A stretch of 23,441 nt of DNA, taken from a virus. A program made the translations under genes and the position numbers. The stretch is from positions 1 through 23,441 of IMG/VR virus record IMGVR_UViG_3300021091_000431, one strand, 5' to 3'. Positions 14,581-21,845 of the stretch are shown in pieces; the stretch's first letter is position 1, and each line of letters starts with the position of its first letter. The notes under the pieces are model-generated. The model had not been told where the DNA came from, made no database searches, and saw only the letters and a program-made list of their open reading frames with translations.

Positions 14581-14615
14581 AGAAAGAAAGGGGCAGTTGC
14601 CTGCCCCTCCTCCTT
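14581..14615 (-). promoter_or_regulatory. SD-hairpin-start arrangement after the capsid gene (possible weak terminator)
   Basis: Just after the capsid stop, the minus strand carries AAGGAGG (14615-14609), a very strong SD core. A perfect 8-bp stem follows, AGGGGCAG/CTGCCCCT (14608-14601 with 14596-14589), closed by a GCAA tetraloop of GNRA type, and then TTCTTTCT. The next ATG is at 14580. The SD is 28 nt from that ATG in linear sequence, but only 8 nt if the hairpin is folded out. The pyrimidine tract could instead make it a weak intrinsic terminator that lowers expression below the capsid gene. Confidence 0.55.
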
Positions 14616-14616
14616 A

Positions 14617-17343
14617 TCAGGTGGTGATGTCCAAGATGGCAGCGAAGCTCTTTGGATCGCGCACGGCTACGTCAAAGGAGACGATGCCGCGAACGCTGGT
14701 CAGAGCCTTGCTGAAGTCATCCTGATCCTCGCCAACAGTGATCTCAAGACCACTGCCGTAGAAGCCGACAATCGCCTGGCTGAAATCACCCATCAACAGA
14801 GCAGAACAGACACCGCTGCTGGAGCCCTTTGTCAGAGTGCTAGGCACCTGGTTGCTGGATGCAAGCGGATAGCCGTTCAGATTCAGCGGGGTGGGGCCGC
14901 GGCCGAGGGTTGCGCCCTCAGTGTTGAACAGGAACGGACCGTCACCAGCGGTAGAACCACCGGCGCGCAGTTTCTTCAGAGCAGCAACGACTTTGTGGTT
15001 CGTCAGGTATGCCACAGTATTGGGATTAACTGCGCCATTTACCTGCATCACCGCGGTCTCAAGATCAACCACTTTTTCAAGGGTGATGTTACCGCCGTTA
15101 GTGCCCATCGCAACCGAGCCAATACCTGCAGTGTTCAGGATGCCAGTCGGTTGACCAGAAGACCCAGAGCCATTAAGGATGCCCAGATCGATGGCAAGGT
15201 TGATGCCATCAGTCAGGTCACGCCGCACCAGCTCCTCAATGCCAGGGGTGGCTTGCAGAAGCGTTTGCCGGGAGTATTTACTCAGTGCAGCTAGGTTTTT
15301 TGGTTGAAGTGAAATTTGATCGAAGGTGCTCTCGGACTGGGTGATCGCGGTGGTCTGAGTGGACAAGTAGTAGGTCGAAGCCACGCCAGAACGACGGGGA
15401 ATCGCCACGTTGCCAACCAAGCCGGTCATCGTCCGCACGCCAAGCTGCAGCATTACAGCTTGGTTCCGCAGAAACTCGATGAACTCATCAGCCATCAGAT
15501 CGGTAGCAACCAAGTTGCCGCCGGTCGATGCCGAACTCGTCACATAGGTGGACCGCTTGTTCAGTGCAGAGAACGGAACGAAGAAGCTGCGCTCAGTCGA
15601 TTTGCTGATGCCACTCTTCTCAACTTCCTTGCTCAGCTCACGAACAAGACCAGCTTCATGAGAAGACCAGTCGTTGCTCAGCAGAGCACGGATGCCGGCG
15701 GTGATGCTGTAGTTGGCGCGCTCATTGCTTGCCAGCTCAACAGGTGCAACAGTTTCAACAGGCTTAGCACCAAGGCGCTCAAGCACAACAGTGCGGGCTT
15801 CGTCGAGGCTGCGACCACCTTCAATCAACTGACGGCCGAGGTCGGCCATGTTGTGCTTGTCGGTGAGCGCAGTGATACCAGCGATACGGGCGCGCTCAGC
15901 CTCGGCGGCTTCGGCCCGCACCACGGCCAGATCATGGGTGGTGTTTTCCATTTGAGGAAGGGGATCGGGTGTTGGTGCTGCCGAAGCAGCTTTCTTGGTG
16001 GGCTTCAGTGATCGACCGATGCCCACGGTTTTGTCAGCCGGTACAGAGACCACAGAGACCTCATACGGGCTCCAGGCAGTGGCAACAAAGTCGCCATCGC
16101 CGCGCTCCTCCATTTTGTCGATGGAGTAGCCGAAGGAAACATTCCTAAGAATGCCATCCCTCACATCGCCAAGAATTTCTTGAGCGAATGCATTGCGGCT
16201 GAACCGCACACGCGCATAGCCTCTCCGACGTTTGTCGTCGATGTATGCACGCTCCACAACACCAATTACTTTATCGGGGTTGTGGTTGAACAACAGCGGA
16301 GCACTGTCGTTCAGACGGCTGAGATCAGCTGCCTTCGGTTCATGGCTCAGAATCTCGTTGCCGAAATACCGAGCCACCGGATACTCCGAGCTAAAAGGAA
16401 ACTCGAAGGTCCGGTCCTCAATAGCTTCAACCTCAACCACTTCACTGCGCTTGTACCTGCCTTCCATGGCACGAAGCGCAGGGATCTTTGTCAGTGTTGA
16501 AAACTTATGACCCACCAGCGTATCAGTCGCCGCCCAGCCTTCATCGCCTTCGCGATAAATCCGAATCAATGCCGCTGGATCCTCTGGATTTGCATTGATG
16601 CTGAACTCAGTGTTAGGCACATTGAGTGTGCCTTCGCGGCGCACATCAACAATCCGACCACGAGCAGTGCCGCCGCTTGAGTCCCATTGCACAAAATCGC
16701 CCTCTTTCAACCCGTCAGGCTCAGCACGCTCAGCCTCGCCATCGCCAGTGGCCTCCTCAAATTCCATCGGCTCGAAGTCATGTTCAGATAACCATGCACG
16801 CGCTTCAGCAGGGCTGTATTGAGAACTGCGGAAACGGATTGCTTGGATTTCGCTCTCTTCTGCCTTGATCCCATAGATGAAATCAATGCCTGGGCCGCCT
16901 GCATCGTTCTCTCGACGCAACGAGTCATACTGCCCAGGATCAGTCAACCGCGCAGCATGTTCGTTGGGATAAGGGCGCCCTAGTTCCATTGCGCTTCTTT
17001 CTTGTAATGCTTTGATTCTATCGGCTTTTGTGTCAGCCCATTTTTGACCAGCATCACCGCCCCACGCCGCCCATGCAACACGGCCAGGTGATGGATAGCC
17101 ATCCTCACCAGGACTAAAGCCTTCGCCTTGCTTATCCACCTCGTGGCGCGCGAACCATGCCGCCATCGTGATTACTGTCTCAGCACTCAGCTCTTCACCA
17201 CTCAGAATCTGTCCAGCACGCCGCGCTGCAACCTCAGTGCCGCCTGCGCGGCCAGCGGCTTTCCAATCGCGATAACGCTGCGCTTCTTGCTTCATGCCAT
17301 CAGTGGGCGTCAAGTTCACCTCTGTGCCATTGATATTGGCCAT
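14617..17343 (-). CDS. Fused head maturation protease and HK97-type major capsid protein with N-terminal accessory modules
   Basis: One uninterrupted 908-residue reading frame encodes four blocks. Residues 1-115 hold a module with RHEVDKQGEGF and GRVAWAAWGGDAGQKWA, seen in some phage structural proteins. Residues 212-290 look like a Tudor/SH3-like domain (GDFVQWDSSGGTARGRIV, then DTLVGHKFSTLTKI). Residues 308-445 are an S78 prohead protease with candidate triad H354 (FNHNPD), S403 (NVSFGY) and E428 (YEVSVVSVP). Residues 466-525 are a helical, scaffold-like delta region, and about 600-908 form the HK97-fold shell (TGGNLVATDLMADEFIE, SGSSGQPTGILN). An internal ATG at codon 465 (position 15951) sits at the protease/scaffold boundary but has no SD, so separate capsid synthesis is unlikely to be strong. 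Maturation probably depends on self-cleavage within 445-600. Confidence 0.95.
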   Translation of the reverse strand: MANINGTEVNLTPTDGMKQEAQRYRDWKAAGRAGGTEVAARRAGQILSGEELSAETVITMAAWFARHEVDKQGEGFSPGEDGYPSPGRVAWAAWGGDAGQKWADTKADRIKALQERSAMELGRPYPNEHAARLTDPGQYDSLRRENDAGGPGIDFIYGIKAEESEIQAIRFRSSQYSPAEARAWLSEHDFEPMEFEEATGDGEAERAEPDGLKEGDFVQWDSSGGTARGRIVDVRREGTLNVPNTEFSINANPEDPAALIRIYREGDEGWAATDTLVGHKFSTLTKIPALRAMEGRYKRSEVVEVEAIEDRTFEFPFSSEYPVARYFGNEILSHEPKAADLSRLNDSAPLLFNHNPDKVIGVVERAYIDDKRRRGYARVRFSRNAFAQEILGDVRDGILRNVSFGYSIDKMEERGDGDFVATAWSPYEVSVVSVPADKTVGIGRSLKPTKKAASAAPTPDPLPQMENTTHDLAVVRAEAAEAERARIAGITALTDKHNMADLGRQLIEGGRSLDEARTVVLERLGAKPVETVAPVELASNERANYSITAGIRALLSNDWSSHEAGLVRELSKEVEKSGISKSTERSFFVPFSALNKRSTYVTSSASTGGNLVATDLMADEFIEFLRNQAVMLQLGVRTMTGLVGNVAIPRRSGVASTYYLSTQTTAITQSESTFDQISLQPKNLAALSKYSRQTLLQATPGIEELVRRDLTDGINLAIDLGILNGSGSSGQPTGILNTAGIGSVAMGTNGGNITLEKVVDLETAVMQVNGAVNPNTVAYLTNHKVVAALKKLRAGGSTAGDGPFLFNTEGATLGRGPTPLNLNGYPLASSNQVPSTLTKGSSSGVCSALLMGDFSQAIVGFYGSGLEITVGEDQDDFSKALTSVRGIVSFDVAVRDPKSFAAILDITT

Positions 17344-18908
17344 CAGTAAGTCTCGGCCTCTTCAGCCTCTTCTTCCTCCTCATCATCCACTGGTCGCTGC
17401 GTTTCTTCAAATGCTGGCTCAGAACCCATGGGCCTTGCAGCTTGCACTGATCCGCCACCAGTCACTTCACTTGGATCTGTATCCAACACAATCTCCATCT
17501 CATCTAGCTTGGCCAGCTCTGATTGCCGTTGCATCAGCACTGCATCCAAGTCGCTGCCCTGCTCTGTAACCACCTGCGCAAGCGTCTTGAATCCACATCG
17601 CACTGCCATCTTGTACGCATTAACCTCACGCTGTGGGTCAACCCACTCCCAACAACGTGGCACCCACTTGCTCGCGCGATACCGATCAGGATTGGTTTCA
17701 TATGCTGGCAGATCTAAACATCCACTGAGCACGGCCATATCAAGCCAGTGGTCAAAAACCTCCTGATGAAAGTTTTCAATCATGTACCGCTGCAACACTC
17801 GATAAGTGTCGCGCTCCTCAAGCAGGCTCAACCTGCTACTGCTGTAGTTGCTTTCCGAGAAGTTCTTGCTAATGCTCTCAAAACTTACGCCAACGCCAGC
17901 CGCCACAGCACGCAACATCGAACGGGTGAATGGTTCCAGTTGCCCGTCTGGTGCATTCAGATCAGGCACTGTCACGCTCTCGCCCGGCGCCAGATACTTG
18001 AAAACACCAGGGGTGAACTCACTGACGCGCTGATCGTCATAAATCTCATCACCTATGAGCTCGCCTTCAGGTGACTGAATAAATCCCATCAATGCACTGC
18101 TGGCACGAGCGCGTACCACTTCAGCCTCCTCATAACCCTGCAGCATGTGCAACCGCATTAACGCCGACGCAAACCACGTCACGCCCCTGGTCTGGCCAGG
18201 TCGTTCCGGCAGAAACAGATGGATTACCTCATCAGCAGGCACGCGGATGCGCTTCTGACTCACACGAGGCAACCCTGCTGAAATATCACCAGGATGCGAT
18301 GCATAGAAATGATACGCCTCAGGCCGCAGATATTGATCGACCTCAATACCCATCCGCACAAAGTTGCCATTCTTAACAGGTGGCATTTCATCATCGATCA
18401 GGTAATCCGCTTCCAACACTTGCAGCGCAAATGGCACCTTCGAGTTGCCAAATGGCTTGCGGATCATCCTAATGAACACTTCACCAGATTCCGCCATGCT
18501 GCGGACAATCAAGCGTTCAATATCATGAAAACCCAAAATGCCACTCACATCACAGCTGCTCTTATGCATCCATTTCTCCCACTCCATATGAATCTGCTCA
18601 TTCACCGTTTCATCTAATTTTCCGCCACGCAGCATCCGAACCTGGCCCTGGTGCCGGATACCATGACCGATCACATTGTTCTGGATGCTCCGCAATGCCT
18701 GCCGTGCATAGTCATTATCTCTGCACAGTTGCCTGGCACGGTTGCGCAATGCCTTGAAGCTGCCCTTGATTTCACTGTCAGCACTGGTCCCGCTTGTTAC
18801 CCAATCACTTGTCAACCTGCTCACACGCGCGCCTTGATACATCCGCCCACGCGGCTGACGGATTGGCTCAAAGCCCATTGCCCTGAACAGCCGTGTGCGT
18901 AGACCCAT
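17343..18908 (-). CDS. Portal protein, lambda gpB type
   Basis: This forms the dodecameric ring at the capsid vertex through which DNA enters. It has 521 residues, in the family range. Family hallmarks are visible: DNDYARQALRSIQNNVIGHG at 64-83, RASSALMGFI at 268-277, GVSFESISKNFSESNYSS at 340-357 and WVPRCWEWVDP at 415-425. The C-terminus is strongly acidic (DDEEEEEAEEAE at 508-519), as in several portals of this family. The start overlaps the connector stop by one base. The stop codon also abuts the ATG of the protease-capsid gene with a one-base overlap at 17343, so the two are probably coupled. Confidence 0.95.
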   Translation of the reverse strand: MGLRTRLFRAMGFEPIRQPRGRMYQGARVSRLTSDWVTSGTSADSEIKGSFKALRNRARQLCRDNDYARQALRSIQNNVIGHGIRHQGQVRMLRGGKLDETVNEQIHMEWEKWMHKSSCDVSGILGFHDIERLIVRSMAESGEVFIRMIRKPFGNSKVPFALQVLEADYLIDDEMPPVKNGNFVRMGIEVDQYLRPEAYHFYASHPGDISAGLPRVSQKRIRVPADEVIHLFLPERPGQTRGVTWFASALMRLHMLQGYEEAEVVRARASSALMGFIQSPEGELIGDEIYDDQRVSEFTPGVFKYLAPGESVTVPDLNAPDGQLEPFTRSMLRAVAAGVGVSFESISKNFSESNYSSSRLSLLEERDTYRVLQRYMIENFHQEVFDHWLDMAVLSGCLDLPAYETNPDRYRASKWVPRCWEWVDPQREVNAYKMAVRCGFKTLAQVVTEQGSDLDAVLMQRQSELAKLDEMEIVLDTDPSEVTGGGSVQAARPMGSEPAFEETQRPVDDEEEEEAEEAETY

Positions 18909-19477
18909 CAGAACCTCACGAATAGGTTGTGGGGATTGCCCAGCCCATTAGCAATCAGCTGAGCTTTCTGCTCTCGCTTGACTTCTGCCTTCAATGATGA
19001 TTCCAACGCCATCAGATCACCAAGGCTGTACCGGCTCAAGCTACGCCCAGCAATACTGTACTGCTGCACAGCGCCGCCACTAATCAACGTACGGATCGCA
19101 CTCTTGACAGCATCAAGATCAATCTCTGCTTGGCTGCGGCCGTCAAATGCACTAGGTGAACCTGCATAGCTCAGTGCTGGCAGCACCTCAAGCTGCCCAG
19201 CACCTAGCGTCACCTTCTCAGCGCCATGTGTCGCTAGGGCTTGCCAATACCATTCGCCATCATCAAAGCCAGCACTCGTGCCTGCAGAAACCGTAAATTC
19301 CCAGCCGGTTCCATACGCAGTGCCAACTACCGTCGCACCTTCGTTGTTGTGGTCATATCTCAAGTAGTAAGTCAGCGTCCACACTGCACTCGTGATTGGA
19401 TTGCCGAGATTGTCGGCACTTGCAACGTCACGCCACTTGATCGTGTCGCCCGCTCGAATCGTTGCAGGAATGTTCAC
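18908..19477 (-). CDS. Two-domain head-tail connector: beta-sandwich plus gpW-like helical domain
   Basis: The product has 189 residues, far longer than lambda gpW (about 68). The C-terminal part, roughly 115-172, reads like a gpW-type joining protein: a helix (AEIDLDAVKSAIRTLIS), a short hairpin (QQYSIAGRSLSRYS) and a second helix (GDLMALESSLKAEVKREQ). The first 105 residues alternate hydrophobic and polar residues and contain many Trp/Tyr/Gly, suggesting an Ig-like or jelly-roll beta domain. Its slot between large terminase and portal is exactly where gpW lies in lambda. The stop and the portal start share one base (TGATG). The gpW relationship is inferred from pattern and position; the N-terminal domain is not one I recognise. 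Confidence 0.65.
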   Translation of the reverse strand: MNIPATIRAGDTIKWRDVASADNLGNPITSAVWTLTYYLRYDHNNEGATVVGTAYGTGWEFTVSAGTSAGFDDGEWYWQALATHGAEKVTLGAGQLEVLPALSYAGSPSAFDGRSQAEIDLDAVKSAIRTLISGGAVQQYSIAGRSLSRYSLGDLMALESSLKAEVKREQKAQLIANGLGNPHNLFVRF

Positions 19478-19480
19478 GGC

Positions 19481-21352
19481 CTACCAGTTGTTCACGAAAC
19501 TAGGCGCAGCCGCTGCCGGCTGATGCTTCCTTGATCTTAGCGGCGTTTTGCCCGGCTCTTGCAAACGCTTCTCAAGTTGATCCCAGATCGTTCGCCTGTC
19601 ATATCGCTGATATAGCAGGTTCAAGCCTGCATAGGAATAGACCAGCGTATCGAGGGCCTCGTTTCGCGCATTCGCCTTCTTCACCCATTCCCTTGTTGGA
19701 AAGCCTGAGCGGTTGTATCGGAGCACCTGCTTCTCAGCTGTGAGTTGCTCGAAATACTCCGATGTCGCCTTCATGTGGAAGTGCAGGTAGCCAGCGCCAG
19801 CCTCGTTGTGTTTCAACCTTCCGAACAGCGTGGTTTTGATCGTGTCAGTGCCGACTGAATACAGCAGCGCACCACGTTTGAGCGTCTTGCCCTTGTAGTT
19901 CACGTCCACCTTGCTTGGCTTACTGATCGGTGGCTTAGCCCGTTGGCTGGCACCCTTGATCGCCACCACACCTTGGCGCCCACGCTCCCTGGCGTACTGA
20001 TACACCTCACTGGTGAAGTGACCGCCGGAGTCGCAGCAGATCACATCCGGCCGGATCTTGCCGCCACTGCTGTGCTCCCATTCTTTCAGTACCACCTCAT
20101 CAAGCTGCTTCCACAGCTGCGGCTGGCTTGGGTCGCCGTAAATCTCTTGGTGCTCAATCAGCCAGCCCTCCTCCTCACGGCCCCAGGCCCATACGCTCAC
20201 CGCCAAGCGGTTGTCCTGCACGTCAACGCCAACCGTCAACGCCAATCCACCTTCTGGAATCACGCCAGATTCGTAGTGCTCGCATCTAGCCATCAGCCCA
20301 TCAGCGCTCACCTTGCTCGCGTAATCCTCCTCCCATGTCTCGCCCAGCACCGTGTTCACCCAGGTCTTCAGCCGCGGTGCATCACCCTTGCTGCGCAGAA
20401 AATCCTCCACCACCTCCTCCCAGCTCTTCCATCCCAACGGGCTGTAAAGCGATGACAGATGGAAGCCAGCGGTCTTGCCATCACCAGGCGCCGTAGCCAT
20501 CCACCTGCCGTCAGTCAACATTTGAGTCTTATGAGACTCAGCAAATCGTTCTTTGCAATGCTCGCACTCATACAGCACCGTACTCGGCTCGTTGTCGTCC
20601 CATTTCAACTGCGGCCATTTCAACCACTGCAGCGTTCCACAACATGGGCACGGCACAAAATATCGCCGCTGATCTGACAGCAGAAACTCCGACTCGATCC
20701 GGCTGAACTCCTTCACCGTTGGCGTGCTGGTCATGAAAATCTTGCGCCGGCTGAACGTCGTGCTCCTTCGCTCCGCCAGCGTTACCGGATCACCCTCGCC
20801 GTCCACATCAGTCGGGAAAGCATCCACTTCGTCAAGGAAGATGTGCCGACAAGGAGCAGACCGCAATCCGGTTGCGCTATTGGCTCCGGTCAGGATCATC
20901 ATCCCGCCAGCCCACTCCTTTGAAAACATCGTGTTGCCGCTATCCCGGCTCCTGGCCGGTGCGATCCGCTCACTCAAGCAAGGCGTCTCGCTGATCAAGC
21001 TCTCCAACCGCTGCTTGCTCAGACGCTTCGCCATGTCCACCGTCGGCTGCACCATCAACATCGGGCCGCCAGCGTGCGCGATGACGTACCCGAGCCAGTT
21101 GGACCCGGCTTCTGTCTTCCCAAGCTGGGCGCCGGCCATCAACACCACACGCTGCACACTGCTGGTGGTGCTCAGCTCATCCATGATCTCCCGCAGGTAA
21201 GGCGTTCGATCTGTCCGCCATGGCCCCGGCTCAGCCGATGCCTTGCCGCTCAGCATCCGGTGCTCATCAGCCCATTGGCTCACCGTCAACTCCGGCTCAA
21301 ACTGCAACGCCTCAACGCTTGTCGCAATCAGCTCATCAATCGCCGTTGCCAT
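19481..21352 (-). CDS. terL: Large terminase subunit, GpA family
   Basis: This is the ATP-driven packaging motor and nuclease. It has 623 residues, normal for lambda gpA-like terminases. In the N-terminal ATPase, the Walker A-like motif GAQLGKTE lies at 74-81, Walker B IFLDEVDAF at 171-179 and the coupling motif MTSTPT at 207-212. A zinc knuckle typical of GpA proteins follows (CPCC at 235-238, CEHC at 263-266). The C-terminal RNase H-like nuclease has candidate metal ligands D376/D378 (GVDVQD), D441 (CCDSGG) and D568 (EALDTL). All key motifs are intact. The gene overlaps the small terminase by 17 bases and is followed 3 bases later by the connector gene. Confidence 0.97.
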   Translation of the reverse strand: MATAIDELIATSVEALQFEPELTVSQWADEHRMLSGKASAEPGPWRTDRTPYLREIMDELSTTSSVQRVVLMAGAQLGKTEAGSNWLGYVIAHAGGPMLMVQPTVDMAKRLSKQRLESLISETPCLSERIAPARSRDSGNTMFSKEWAGGMMILTGANSATGLRSAPCRHIFLDEVDAFPTDVDGEGDPVTLAERRSTTFSRRKIFMTSTPTVKEFSRIESEFLLSDQRRYFVPCPCCGTLQWLKWPQLKWDDNEPSTVLYECEHCKERFAESHKTQMLTDGRWMATAPGDGKTAGFHLSSLYSPLGWKSWEEVVEDFLRSKGDAPRLKTWVNTVLGETWEEDYASKVSADGLMARCEHYESGVIPEGGLALTVGVDVQDNRLAVSVWAWGREEEGWLIEHQEIYGDPSQPQLWKQLDEVVLKEWEHSSGGKIRPDVICCDSGGHFTSEVYQYARERGRQGVVAIKGASQRAKPPISKPSKVDVNYKGKTLKRGALLYSVGTDTIKTTLFGRLKHNEAGAGYLHFHMKATSEYFEQLTAEKQVLRYNRSGFPTREWVKKANARNEALDTLVYSYAGLNLLYQRYDRRTIWDQLEKRLQEPGKTPLRSRKHQPAAAAPSFVNNW

Positions 21353-21845
21353 TCAATCCCTCCAAGGCTTGTCCGATTTCCTTCAACAGCAGCGCGTGAA
21401 TCTTCACTTGGTCAGTCTCAGCCGCGACGATAGGCGCCACACGATCAGGGATTGTGCGCAACGCATCGCGCACTCCCATGTGCAACTTCGCCAGCTTCAA
21501 TTTGAGCTCCGCCTTGTCCACCAGCTTGGCGCTGCGCTGCTTGAACTCCAGCTCGCTCAGCTTCGCCGCAAATGCCTCGCGGATTGCCCTGCTCCTAGCA
21601 AAGCTCGGAATCGCTCGCTCATCAGCTTGCTGCCGCCTGAGACTCTCGTCAATCTGAGCACCAGGGGCACTGCCGCCACGGTCTGGTGACTTGGCCGCGG
21701 CAATCTCACGATCCAACGCCTGCGGATCAGGGATCACATAGCTGCGCCCCTCACGCTTCAGCGTTGTCAGCCGCCCATCCTGCGCCCATCGCGCCAGCGT
21801 CTGATAACTCTTGCCCCTGCTCTCCGCATACTGCCGCAGGTTCAT
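21336..21845 (-). CDS. terS: Small terminase subunit (Nu1-like DNA-packaging protein)
   Basis: The protein probably recognises the packaging site and loads the large terminase. It has 169 residues, close to lambda Nu1. Residues 1-40 look like a winged helix-turn-helix of MerR/Nu1 type (LRQYAESRGKSYQTLARWAQ, then a wing with GRLTTLKREGRSYVI). Residues 82-160 are a long, highly charged helical region, as expected for the oligomerisation part. The start ATG overlaps the upstream methyltransferase stop (ATGA), and the last 17 bases overlap the large-terminase gene. This coupling and the position directly before a GpA-type terminase support the call. Without that context it could be taken for a generic excisionase-like DNA-binding protein. 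Confidence 0.82.
   Translation of the reverse strand: MNLRQYAESRGKSYQTLARWAQDGRLTTLKREGRSYVIPDPQALDREIAAAKSPDRGGSAPGAQIDESLRRQQADERAIPSFARSRAIREAFAAKLSELEFKQRSAKLVDKAELKLKLAKLHMGVRDALRTIPDRVAPIVAAETDQVKIHALLLKEIGQALEGLNGNGD

Noticed and set aside
15940-15965. Internal ATG at codon 465 of the capsid polyprotein as a separate capsid gene start
   Set aside because: The preceding bases are C/T-rich with no SD; a continuous fusion is simpler, although weak internal starts cannot be excluded.
15316-16011. 231-residue plus-strand ORF opposite the capsid polyprotein
   Set aside because: Opposite a gene with clear protease and capsid motifs; no recognisable domain.
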